Below, one piece after another: positions 12,600 to 24,044 of a DNA stretch of 64,000 bases. The translations under genes were made by a program, and so were the position numbers. Position 1 is the first letter of the stretch. Each line of letters begins with the position of its first letter. The DNA is from Chaetomium olivaceum (taxonomy: Eukaryota > Ascomycota > Sordariomycetes > Sordariales > Chaetomiaceae): the NCBI GenBank assembly GCA_039881045.1, contig JAYWVB010000022.1:310001-374000 (forward strand), in the 5' to 3' direction. Under the pieces are notes generated by a model, which worked only from the letters and a program-made list of their open reading frames with translations, was not told the DNA's origin and did no database searches.

Positions 12600-14653
12600 A
12601 TGGCCGCGCCGCAGGACCTCGCCGACCGCACCAAGGCGGCAGCAGCAGCGCCGGACTCAAATGCTACATCGACCCGGTCGCGGGCAAGGACGACGCTTCC
12701 GCAGACGGCTCCGAGGCCAAGCCCTTCCAGTCCCTGTACCATGCCCTGCTGCAGCACATCGACAAGCCGGCGCCGGTCTACTCCACAAAGCCGGCAGCGG
12801 CGCCCGCGAAGGAGGGGGCCAGCAGCACGGAGACTGCCGGGACACCGGCGTGGGAGGAGCCGGCCAAGAGCGCGATGAAGAAGGCGGTTAGCCGGAGGCA
12901 GGCCCACAAGAAGAAGCGGGCCAAGGAGCAGGCGTCGGCCAAGCAGGAAGAGGAGGAGCGCAAGCAGGGGTCAAGAACCTGGAGGACGCCAAGAAGATCG
13001 TGCTGCGGGAGGACCCTTCCCTCCCGCGCCGGTGCGCATCAAGATCAACAACAAGTCGGTCGAGCTCGGGGACGGCAAGGACAGAAGGGGGCGCGCTGAA
13101 AAGTGTACGGGCGGGCGGATCCATGAGCTGCGCGTGCAGAAGACGACTACCTTCATCACGCTCAAAGGACGGGTATGGATATCTGTCGTGCATCCTCCCC
13201 GCGGGGGACCTGACCAAGAATTACGACGCGCTGATGTTTGCGCTGGGAGACGGCGCTGGTGCTTCACGGCGAGATGCGCTCCGTGCCGGAGGGCGTGACG
13301 GCCCCCGATGGCCGCGAGCTGCACGTCGATTACTACAAGGTGCTGGGCACCGCGCCGAGCGACCTCGAAGCCATCACCAACAAGGTGTCGGCGCAGCAGG
13401 ACCCGTGGGATGCGCAGATGCTGGACAACCGCCACCTGGTGCTGCGCGGCGACAACGCGTCGTCGGTGATGAAGCTGCGCGAGTTTGTGGAGTTGGCGTT
13501 TATTGACAGCTTCCGCGAGATGGAGTTCCGCAAGGTTTCGCCGCCCGCCATGGTGCAGACCCAGGTCGAGGGCGGCTCTACGCTGTTCAAGTACGACTAT
13601 TACGGGGAGGAGGCCTACCTCACCCAGTCGAGCCAGCTGTATCTCGAGACGGTCATGCAGTCGCTGGGTAACGTGTACTGCATCGAGAAGTCGTTCCGCG
13701 CGGAGAAGAGCTTGACGAGGCGTCACTTGTCCGAGGTATGTGTCCGACACGGGATACCCACCTAGGAAGGGGAAACGGAGAGAAAAGCTGACGAAACCAG
13801 TACACGCACGTGGAAGCCGAGCTCGACTTCATCGAGTTCAACGACCTGCTAGACCACCTCGAGGAGATGATCTCGCGGGTGGTGGACAAGGTGCTGGCGG
13901 ACGAGACGATGCGCGGGTACGTGAAGGCGCTCAACCCGGGTTTCCAGAAGCCGCAGCGGCCCTTCATGCGCATGAAGTACGAGGAGGCCATTGAGTGGCT
14001 CAACAAGCAGGACCCGCCCATCCCCAACGAGGACGGCAACCCGCACGTGTTCGGCGACGACATCGCCGAGGCTGCGGAGCGCCGCATGACCGACATTATC
14101 AACCGGCCCATCTTCCTCACGCACTTCCCTGTTGAGATCAAGGCGTTTTACATGAAGAAGGACCCGCAGGATCTGAGGGTGACTGAGTCTGTGGACGTGC
14201 TGAGTATGTGTTTTCTTGCCCCGAGAAATAGCGTATTCATACTGACTTTACCCCCAGTGCCCGGCGTCGGCGAGATCGTCGGTGGTTCCATGAGAATGGA
14301 CAACTACGACGAGCTGATCGAGGCGTACAAGAAGAACGGCATCCCGCACGAGCCCTACTACTGGTACACCGACCAGAGGAAGTGAGTTTCACCTTCTTTC
14401 TTTCTTTGTTTCTCACCGCCTCCTGCCTAAGGATAATCCGAAAATATCCGCCCTGCCTGCTGCGGTTGTTGTCGTTGTTTCTGGTTGTTGCGCCACACGG
14501 TCTGACTGACTGACGTGTCTACCCAGGTATGGCTCGTCGCCGCACGGTGGATACGGCCTCGGCCTGGAGCGGTTCCTGGCCTGGATGGCCAACCAGCACA
14601 CTGTCCGGACATGCAGCTTGTACTCGCGCTTCATGGGGCGGTGCAAGCCTTGA
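12600..14653 (+). CDS. DED81: cytosolic asparaginyl-tRNA synthetase, N-terminal half frameshifted
   Basis: A class IIb aminoacyl-tRNA synthetase that charges tRNA-Asn in the cytosol. Exons end and begin around introns 13736-13800, 14204-14257 and 14382-14526, all GT-AG. Motif 2 is visible as YCIEKSFRAEKSLTRRHLSE continuing into YTHVEAELDF, and motif 3 as YGLGLERFLAWM; the C-terminus is SLYSRFMGRCKP. The N-terminal fungal extension (YIDPVAGKDD, then a lysine-rich coiled coil KKAVSRRQAHKKK) and the OB-fold part are spread over three frames. At least five one-base shifts lie between about 12655 and 13255, for example a lost G in the GGGG run at about 12970. From 13260 onward the frame is clean. 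Motif order and the Asn-specific blocks separate it from AspRS and LysRS. Confidence 0.85.
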
Positions 14654-15750
14654 GACCCTTTGAGGAGGTTAGGGGTTGGTTTGAGGGCGGTGGAGTTTTT
14701 GGGCTGCGGGTTTTCGGCGGTGGTGTCAGACAGTCGGTAGGCTAGGTAGATACATTGATAGATATCCCTGGTTTTGGAGGTCGGGGTCCGAACTACCCCT
14801 TCCCCCCTGATAGAGAGACAGGCTTTCTTGCATCCATGAGGATTTGGTAAAGAAAGCTGACCTTGCTGAATCTGGTGATTCTGGTGAACCTAGTGGGGTA
14901 TTGGTGTTGTTTGTTTATCTTTTTGACACGTTCAGGGGGTTGTTTTGACACGTGCGGCGTTTGGGGGGTTGGGAAGGGGAAGGATTGTGGCACCGTGTCA
15001 TTTACACGGACGGTAACTAATTGCCTATCTGAGATCTGAGATCGAGGTTGCAGCTGATAAACCTGGGGGGCCTGGGGCTCGTTTCTCTGCGGCGTGTGCG
15101 GCGGCGGCGGCTGCTTGTGATCCTTGACGATCCGTCGCGCGGCCGAGCCAGATTCTCGGGTTTTTTTTGGGACTGTTTTCCTTTGGTGTAGCGAGGATCC
15201 GTGAAGGTCTTGGGGAATCTGTGAATCCTTCGGGAGATGTGCGCCTTGTTTGTGTTGTTTGGTTTCAGTACATGGGTGTACATGTGCATGAGGTACCGGC
15301 GTATACACAAGGTGATTGGATCCGAGCGATGAAACGGGATGTTTACATCGTCGGATGCCCTCGCTTGTTTCCTGGAGAGAAGCTCTCTCGATGAGTGGAG
15401 ATGTGTGTCGTTGTCTTCTTCCGGCGTTGGATTGTGGGAAGACTATTAATTGCCGCATCGGGAAAGTGATATTTCCTAAATAAACAAGGCGCTAGCTGCT
15501 TGTGCGAGTTTCAACGGCGGGTCTTCGCTTTGTCAAGACCCTCGATTTCAGGCGGACTGAGTCGGAAATGCTTAACCAACTTAATGCACGTTAATAACGA
15601 TGCCTTCAGTTACCCAAGATTATCTAAACAAAGATTATTTTTGGATATTATTATTATTATTCCATTGGTTACCTGCGAGCCTCTCGAACGCTAGGAACTC
15701 CTTTGATACCAAAACTGACGAGGTTGAGGCTCGAGCTTCCACACTAGGCA
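14654..15750. other. gene-free interval
   Basis: 3' flank of DED81 and flank of a kinase pseudogene. It contains CTAGGTAG-type words (about 14738) and a gtacatgtgcatg-type palindromic stretch (about 15275). No exon is supported. Confidence 0.4.
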
Positions 15751-16846
15751 CTAGCACGAGGCGAAGAAGATCCCCCAACTCCCTTGGCACACCCATTTTC
15801 CGTGTTCTTCTTCGAGAGACGATATTCTTTGCATCGCCGGCCTTTCCGCACTCATACTGCTGGCAGTCTCGACAGCGGCCTGAAGAGGGTAATTTCTGGC
15901 ATCGATTTGATCAGGCTTGGGGATATTCCATTCTGGAAAGAGCCGTTTAATCTTCGCCATGGACCAAGCTTCGTTCACGAGGGGATGGAAACTGTCCCAT
16001 GCTCCCAAGATGCCGGGCTTCACCCAGCAGAGGACCATGGCGGCGATAGCCCAAACCTGAGATGGTCCAGTGCACGCTTTGCCCAGGAAGACTTCCGGCG
16101 CGCGCATGGCAAATGGCTGGACGTTGATACGCTGGCCGGACGGAAAGACTATCAGCACGCGACGTGTGTTAACAAAGTCGTTCTCTTCTATTGTGAGATT
16201 TGTATCAGTGACTGCTGCTTACCAAGTCCCAAGTCTCCCACTTTGGTTGTGACTCGACCAGTCTCGAGCCCGGAACATAGTATGTTGGCGGGTTTCAGGT
16301 CTCGGCCGGTTAGTACACCCGCATATTCGTCACGGAGGAATCAGAATTCCATACCAGTGTTCATGTATCCGAGACGGTTCTAGACAACACAGCTCTCCAA
16401 CGCCACCTGAGCGAGGTTGCGATGAGTTTGTGCATAGCCTTATTCGGTTGGTAGCTCACCCCCCCGGGATTGGTGTCTAGCCACTCCAAAACAATGGTCC
16501 CGTCATCGACCCCGTCATATAAAGCCCGGAAACATGATTCCGAGACAACACCCGGGAGGCGGTAGGTCTGGATTTCACGCTTTAGGTCTTCTATGGCAGA
16601 CTCGTTTCCAGGTGGGCGGTTTTGACCACAGCCCTACAGGTCAGCGTTAGCTTACAATTCCGAAGGCATGTAGACTCCAGGCAACATGACACACCATTCA
16701 GGAACGTTAGCGGTGGTAATGCTCTCATGTGGAACGATCTCGGCTTTGAAGATGGTGGATCCGTGAGTTCCGTCCCCTCCCACTGTGGCGAGGATGCGAT
16801 AGTCCCAAACCTTGCCCTAAGAAGGTCGGGGCAATATGTCATCCAT
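15751..16846 (-). pseudogene. decayed protein-kinase-like gene
   Basis: Read on the minus strand, a eukaryotic protein-kinase fold is recognisable in pieces. These are an N-terminal lobe with VGGDGTHGSTIFKAE, a middle part DLKREIQTYRLPGVV and VLEWLDTNPGG, a catalytic loop NTDLKPANIL, a metal loop KVGDLGL, and an activation-segment end PFAMRAPEVFLG with QVWAIAAMVLCW. Introns can be placed with good signals, including one whose branch site is TACTAAC. The gene is broken. A TAG lies ten codons after the apparent start (16817-16819), a second TAG sits before the catalytic loop (16380-16382), and a base is missing in the VVKTAPPGN segment near 16610. Stop codons of the substitution type distinguish it from the pure indels seen in neighbouring genes. 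It resembles a fungal family of SRPK-like or degenerate kinases of unknown role. Confidence 0.65.
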
Positions 16847-19191
16847 GATTGCTCTTGCGGGAACCCTCCCAAAGCTAGGCAAAGCTGAAAAGATGCATGG
16901 TCGCATCCTCGTTGTCAGGCTAGCGAATGGTTTGGAATGGAAGGTGAAAGTGGTCGTGTTGTGTAACCAGGCAATCTCGCATTGCCGTCACCTTATTCGC
17001 TTCTCACTTAATCATCTCTGCCAGAACCACTGTGTACAAAAACGAGACCACGAGATTCGCATGATTGAGAACTCGTGTGTTTACAGCTCGTTCCCACGCC
17101 ACCCCCTAAGCAAGTAATCGTAATCCCTAGAGACGTCTCGTGCCCCTGCTCTAAAACTGGCACCGCCGGGCTGGGCGGTTGTTAGGTGGAGAGACATGGA
17201 GTGAGAACTGAGGTGACAAGGGATAAGTGTTCGTTTTTCCTATGCGCACTGTGCTCATCGCCAACGACTCCAACGGCCAGAGGAATGGAAGGCAGCTTAG
17301 GCACCATGTTCCGAAATGCGTTAGGGTTTGCTGCTTGCTAGTGAGCTGAAGTCATCCGTACAGACTATGAGCTCAGCTCACATGGGTATATGCATACATG
17401 CGTGACAAGAGCTGACAGTACGAAGGAGGAAAGTGTTAGCATACAGTTTCAATTCATCTTGATGCTCTGTACGTGTAAGGTAGTTAGGAATACATGTCGG
17501 TAGGTACACGACAGGTACACGCAAAGTTGGTCAAAGTTACCTTGACAAGGCCAAGTGCGTTCGATTGTTGCGTTTCGATCTTGATATTGTCACCAGGAAC
17601 CGCACTTCGTACCGTTTCTCACCGCAACCTGTCGCACACGATGTGATGTGCAACGCAACCCACACCAATCGGAAATTGACACGGTTAAACAGAGTTACGC
17701 GAGAACGGCCCCTGGGGAAGCGGTATGACAGAGCGAACGTGACGGCACACGGTCCCCAACTCAATCAATGTGCTTCCTGATGTGCCCGCTCTGTGCCCCC
17801 TAAGCCCGCCGTCTACCGCATCTTCGAGATACAGGCGCATTGGTCCCTGACAGTTGTTAATATCGACGTACCGGGAAGATGCAAGATGTCTGGGGGATAT
17901 TTTGTCGCAGGAGCCCGCGATCGGTAAGGATGTCTGCAGGGTTCCCGAGGTGCGGCCCCCCATCTGGGCTGGCGCTGCAGCAGTGCCGCGACTCAAACGG
18001 GCACTGGGCATCCGACCCCTGAGGGGAAACGGGAGAAACCCTTCATAGGGGTCTCGACTCTTTTCTACGGGGTCGTGGCACCTTATGGAGGTTCGCATCT
18101 CAAAGCTCCTATGCCCAAAATTTTGGCAGCTAGGTACTCAGAAACAGACTGCTGATAGCTCAAAGAATAAGAATGGATGTGCGGAGATCAGAGGTATTCG
18201 TACAGACAAATTATGTATATCCCATGTACTTTTTTTTTGCTTCACCAATAATGAAAACCACCTGAGGTACGGCGCCTGCTGATTGGCATGGCGTTCAATT
18301 GGCTTGTGGTACCCGCTGAGAGGTCGCATGGCCAGCTCTGGGCGCGGTGGCCCTGCAAGGAACAAAAAAGCGACCTGCCTGCCAGGTACACAGATGGACC
18401 GTGTCAGACGGCCACGGTTCCCTGCCCATTGCAATTAAAGCGACTTTTAGCTCCATCCACCAATTCGGCTGGCTCCTGGGCTCCAATCTTTCACCTCCTT
18501 TTTCCCCTTCCCTTTTTTTTCTCTTGCTTCCCGCATCCTCACTCGTTGGACTTGTTACCTTGTCCCTTCGACTCGGACCTCCTCCGACTTGCCTTTTTCC
18601 CTTCCTATCTATCATTTTTTATAGGTATTAATTCGTTGGCGCAACCCTAGGGACTACGAAGTACCACGCTCGCCCGTTCCGACGACGCGACCCGCCCGAC
18701 TTCCGGCCCCCTTCGTTCGGACGAGGGCTCTCGTGCCCATTCGCCCAATCTTGCATCTTCTCGACGCTCGTTTGAGAACCGCTCGCTCGACTTCCCGATA
18801 GCAATTAGCATTTTAATACTCGACATCCTTCTTTGTCCGAATCGCTAGACGAGGCTTCACCGCCCCTTAGCCAATCCCGACCTTTGCCGCTGCTCCCGTC
18901 CGTCTTTGCTCGAAAACGGGACCTGCTTTTCAAAGAGACTGCATTGCTTGTCAATCATTTTCTTTCTTTGGAATTCAGCCGCCGCAGAAGTCTTGTCTGT
19001 GTGTGTTTGCTTCCTCGGCCACATTTTAGCGTCCCCGGAACGCCCTCCAACCTGCACTGTTCGTCTACCGCCTGTTGCATTCCAGCTCGCAATATCCTTC
19101 TCGTGCCTTTGACGGGGCACGTAAATCTTTCAAAACGGCGGTTCTTTCTCACCAAGCTAGGGACAGCCTGGTCCCTCCGCATCTTCTCGGG
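16847..19191. promoter_or_regulatory. long non-coding stretch and pyrimidine-rich leader of MRN1
   Basis: 2.3 kb with no supported exon. From about 18440 to 19190 the plus strand is rich in C and T (for example runs of CTTTTTCCCCTTCC type near 18500-18530). This suggests a strong promoter and a long 5' leader for the RNA-binding protein gene. Short upstream open frames occur in it, which would fit translational control, but this is inference. Confidence 0.4.
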
Positions 19192-21591
19192 ATGCAGGAT
19201 ATGTCGGGTCATCAGGGCGGGCCGAGTGCCAACGGCGGCCGTTTTGGCCATGCCTCGAAGCCGTCGAACAGCGACACGGGTTTTTCTCACGGCGCCTTCA
19301 CCTCTAACATCAGTGGTTTTGCCGATAGGCACCCTCGCCGCGGGAACATTCCTACCATCAACACCCAACCGATCCAGCACCACCACCAGGCGCCTACTAA
19401 TGGCGCGGACTTGACACCCCCGGCACTGCGTTCGACATGCAGTTCACTCCTCTTCTGCCCTCCCAATTGCTTCTGGGCAGCCCGTTCCAGCCGGGTACCC
19501 CTGCGGCCTTCGCGAGCCTCACTTCCAGAACGTGAACAGTTTCCAGCAGGCCCAGCAGCAGGGTATGCAGCAGCAGCAGCAGAATGGCCCGTCCAGCCCC
19601 GTCCAGCAGAACATCTCGCCCCAAATGTACCAGTCCATTGTGTCCCCTTCGGCCTACGGCGCGCCCCAGTTCTACGCCCCACAGTCCCGACCGGGTCGTT
19701 CAACAATGCTGGAGGCAGATGCAGATCCCCATGCAGCCCACGTCGCCCGTGATGGGCCCCGGCATGGTCACCGGCACCAGCCGGACCGTCTACCTTTGGC
19801 AACATCCCTCCTGACACGGTTGCTGAGGAGATTCTGGGCCACGTGCGTAGCGGTCAGATTGAGTCTGTCCGTCTCCTCCCGGACAAGAACTGCGCTTTCA
19901 TCTCGTTCCTGGACGCGAGCTCCGCCACGCATTTCCACTCCGATGCCATCTTGAAAAAGCTCTGCATCAAGGGGCAGGATATCAAGATTGGCTGGGGCAA
20001 GCCCTCGCAGGTCCCGACTTCGGTCGCTCTCGCCGTTCAGCAGTCCGGTGCGTCTCGCAATGTCTACCTCGGCAACCTGCCCGAGGACATTAGTGACGAG
20101 GAGCTGCGGGAGGACCTGGGCAAGTTTGGTGCCATTGACACGGTGAAGATTGTGCGCGAGAAAAACATTGCGTTTGTGCACTTCCTGTCCATCGCCAACG
20201 CCATCAAGGCCGTTTCCCAGCTTCCTCAGGAGCCCAAGTGGCAGGCGCCCCGCCGCGTCTACTACGGCAAGGACCGGTGTGCCTACGTTTCCACACAGCA
20301 GCAGAACGCTGCTCAGTACCTTGGCATCGCCCCTGGCTACGCCCACATGCTGACCGGCGCGGACCGTGACCTGATCTCGAACGCTCTCGCTCAGCAGTCG
20401 GTGGCTGCTGCTGCTGTGGCTACCACGGCTGGCGGCATTGGCAACCTGGGCAACCGTACCATTTACCTTGGCAATATTCACCCCGAGACCACCATCGAGG
20501 AGATTTGCAACGTGGTCCGGGGCGGCCTTCTGCACCACATTCGGTACATCCCCGACAAGCACATCTGCTTTGTGACCTTCATCGACCCCACGGCTGCCGC
20601 GTCGTTCTACGCGCTGAGCAACCTCCAGGGTCTGATGATTCACAACCGTCGCCTGAAGATCGGCTGGGGCAAGCACTCCGGGGCTCTCCCGCCTGCAATC
20701 GCCCTTGCCGTCAGCGGTGGCGCTTCGCGGAACGTGTACATCGGTAACCTCGATGAGACCTGGACTGAGGAGCGGCTGAGACAGGACTTCTCCGAGTACG
20801 GCGAGATCGAGCTCGTCAACGCCCTGCGGGAGAAGAGCTGTGCATTTGTCAACTTTACCAACATTGCCAACGCGATCAAGGCTATCGAGGCGGTTAGGGG
20901 CAAGGACGAGTACAGGAAGTTCAAGGTGAACTTTGGCAAGGACCGCTGCGGTAACCCGCCCAGGCAGATGCAGCAGCAACAGCAGCAGCCGTCGCCTCGC
21001 GGCGACCAGGTCCCTTCCCCACCGGGTAACGGCTCGACCCCCAACGGCAACTCGCCCACCAATTCCAACGGCGCTTCGTCTGCGGCCTTGTTCAACAACG
21101 CCGGGAACCCGCTGACCATGTACCTGAACCACGTTTCTCAGCAGGCACAACAGCAGCAGCAGCAGCAGCACCACGTGCTCGCCGCCCAGCAGGCCGCGCT
21201 TTTTGGCACTGCCTCGTCGTCGCCCAACGAAGCCGGCCTCGCCCTCGAGGTCCCGCAAGGCCCCATCTCGGGCCACCAGCAGTCGGCCAGCATCTCCAAC
21301 GGCTACATCACCAATCCGTCCGCGTCAGGCGCCCCCACCATCGGCGGCCTGCTCGCCCCGGGCAACTCGCGCGCCTCCCACAACCGCGCCGTCAGCTTGC
21401 CCGTGTTCGCCCCCTTCGAGAACGGCGGCACCAGCCCCAACAGCTTGCACGGCAGCGTCGGTGGTGACGGCGGCGAGCACCAGCGCCGTGGCCACCAGTA
21501 CCAGGCCAGCTTTGGTGGTATGGGCAATGGCTATGGCCTGGCGATCCAGGGGAATCTGAACGGCTGGGTTGAGGAGGAGGTTGCCAACTGA
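19192..21591 (+). CDS. MRN1: four-RRM RNA-binding protein, Mrn1/Nrd1 type, N-terminal part frameshifted
   Basis: Homologues bind mRNAs through four RNA-recognition motifs and control differentiation, stress granules and cytokinesis mRNAs in yeasts. RNP2/RNP1 pairs are visible in order: TVYL..NIPP with KNCAFISF; RNVYLGNLPE with KNIAFVHF; RTIYLGNIHP with KHICFVTF; RNVYIGNLDE with KSCAFVNF. RRM1 and RRM3 both end KIGWGK, and RRM2 and RRM4 both end with a GKDRC block, so the four arose by duplication of a pair. The flanks are glutamine-rich, with a polyQ tract in the C-terminal third. From about 19800 to the stop the frame is clean. Upstream, about five homopolymer shifts (near 19428, 19518, 19695-19750 and 19798) break the disordered N-terminus. 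The ATG at 19192 is the first that fits the leading segment. The total length is a multiple of three. Confidence 0.85.
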
Positions 21592-22533
21592 GCTTGAGAC
21601 GTGCATGGGCTTGGGAGCGGCGGACAGAAAAACCGGGATCAGATTCGAGTATTTTGTTGTAATTTGTTTGGGTCAGTAACTCTTTTGGATTTTGGCGCGC
21701 GCCTTTGTTTTTTTTAATCCCTGCCGCCGCTATTTTTTTACCCACTTCGCTCCTTGTAATAGCACACTTTTCACTTGTATCATGTTTTTGGGCTTTTGTT
21801 GTTGTTTTTTGACTTCTGCTTTGCTTGTCCCGGATGGTCGTCGTCAGACTTGGTGGGTGGTGGTGTAGCTGGGCCAGTAATTGGGTGACGATTGGTTGAA
21901 GAGGATAAAGGAGGTGAGAGAGGGGCTCGTTATGGTTTTCTCAGCAGCCATGGCGAGGGTTTGGCTCGAGAGATGGGGAGAGGGTGGCGTGGCATTGGGG
22001 GGTGGTTAGCATGGAAAGGGAGCTCATAGGGTAGGGGTTGGGTTGAGGACGGGCATGGGTTGGCGCTATTGCCCGATCGTGGTTAGGTAGACAGGAAAGG
22101 CAATCTCACTGCGTTGTTTTATGCTACATCTTTGATTGAGGTACTGTGTGTTGGAGGGATAACTTGGGGTGAACCAAGCTGGGGGAAACTGTTTGCTGAG
22201 GCAGTATCAATATCCTATTGGTTCTGATATGAGTAGGTGAGGCAAACCATGAACGAGAGCTTGGGTATCCTGAGTAGGAAATCACCAGGAATTATTTGAC
22301 ATGTTCAAACATAATAGAAACCAACTGGCCTGTTCGAGTAGCATCTTCTCCATACAAGGGGGCTCACTACCCATTCTCATGAGGCGAGGGAGTGGTGAGG
22401 TTCGGCTGCCAACCCTAACCCTCATACCCTCATCAGACGCGCATTTACTAGTGGACTTCGCATCCCACTTTACCGCGTCGTCGCAACTCCAAGGTGCAAC
22501 ATCCCCAAAACAACACGCACCACACCCATAACC
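21592..22533. other. gene-free interval, 3' flank of MRN1 and promoter of MTW1
   Basis: T-rich 3' untranslated sequence lies just after the MRN1 stop (about 21650-21800), then G-rich sequence without exon signals. No gene is seen. Confidence 0.4.
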
Positions 22534-23838
22534 ATGGCATCCAGATCCGACACGGAGCTCTTAACAGAGCATTTTGGCTACCCCCCAGTCGTATGTTCAT
22601 CTCAACTCCTTCTCTTCCCTCTCTTCAATCCCCATACCACCCCCCTCCATACTTCCTCCTCCCTCCCTACCGCATGTTCCAGTCCCTCAACCCACCCACC
22701 AACTAACCACCCCGCCACCCTCCCCCCTCTTCCACAGAGCCTCCTCGACGAAATAATCAACTCCATCAACTTCCTCGCCGAACGCGCCCTACACTCCATC
22801 GAACAGGGCCTGCTCAACGCGCCCCCCGCCTCCCTCGGCTTCCGCCCGTCCAACAACAAAAAACGCCCCACCACCACCACCACCAACTCCGCCTCCCGAA
22901 CAAATGGCCACAGCGATGGCGCAGACATGCAGTTGTTGGAGGGGGAGACGGAAGAGGACGCCGCGGCGCGCCGGCACCGTGACGAGGTGGAGTCGGGCAC
23001 GCACCAGTTGGAGACGCTGCTCTGGGCGAGTATTGATAAGGATTTCGATCGGTTTGAGATCTATGTGATGCGGAATATTCTGTGTTTGAGGAAGGTGGAG
23101 ATGGAGTGGTTGAGGTTGGGGCATTATGAGGGGTTGGTTTTTTGAGGAGGGGCTGCCGCCGTCGTCGGGTGAGGGTGGTGAAGGTGTAGAGGGAGGGGAG
23201 GGGGTGCGGATGCGGATGCGGACGCGCAGTTGAGTGTGGAGGGGGTGAATCGGCTGCGGAGGCGGCTGCAGGCGAGCCAGAGGCTGAATTGCATGCTGGT
23301 TGCGGAGCGGGCGCGGAATGCGGCGCTGCTGGGGGAGATGAGAAGGCTGGTTGGGGTGCTGCCCGGGTCGGGGGTCAAGCTGGAGCCGGAGCCGGAGCCG
23401 GTTGCGGCAGAGCACAAACCGCCGTTTGGGTTCCTGCACGACAAGGGGGATCTCACCGAGGGCGATGCCGAGACGCCGCTTACGACGACGGCTGCGTTCT
23501 CGCTCTCACAGTTGCAGTCGCTGCGAGAACTGTCGACGGCGCTAAGGGGGGTTATGGCCGGCTTGGCTGCGGGCGACGAGGACGGGGAGGATGGGGACGC
23601 GGATGGGAAGGGCAAGAAGAGCTGGCGGAGGGAGAGGTTGGAGTATGTCGAGACGGCAACCAAGAAGCACCTGGAGAATGTGCGTGGGCTGGAGCTCGGG
23701 AAGAATGGGGAGGTGGTGGACGGGGAGTGGGATGGCGGTGGACCGAATCTAGAAAGGGGCGAAGTGGAGAGCCTGGAGCGGGTGGCTGGTATGCTTGGTG
23801 GAAATGGGGAGCCGCAGGACAAGATGGACGAGTCTTGA
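22534..23838 (+). CDS. MTW1: kinetochore protein Mtw1/Mis12, frameshifted
   Basis: Mtw1/Mis12 is the core of the MIND complex linking centromeric chromatin to the Ndc80 complex. The diagnostic start TELLTEHFGYPPV is followed by a 147-nt intron (22591-22737) and then SLLDEIINSINFLAERALHS and IEQGLLNAPPASLGF, the conserved Mis12 helical head. Later parts are heptad-rich coiled coil (RLRRRLQASQRLNCMLVAE) ending DKMDES. The frame breaks in the T6 run near 23135 (after HYEGLVF) and again near 23200, where an alanine/aspartate repeat resumes in the other frame. The two shifts cancel, so the summed length is a multiple of three. No paralogue competes for this assignment. Confidence 0.85.
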
Positions 23839-24044
23839 ATGAGGCCGAATGTTGTTTAACATTGATGCCAAACTAAAAGGGAGCCGACGATAACGGTGGG
23901 ACGGGAAGGCGTTTAGGTTGTTTATCATGATACCAAGGGCACGGTTGTATAACCAGATACGGTTAACGATGGTTCCTCTGCTAGTTCATCCCGAGCTGGG
24001 GCGATATATTCCATACACTTAAATCCCACAGGTATGGGATACAA

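Noticed and set aside
19768..21276. 502-codon open frame antisense to MRN1
   Set aside because: It mirrors the GC-rich RRM coding sequence, has leucine/arginine/valine bias typical of antisense frames and no domain. The plus-strand protein is unmistakable.
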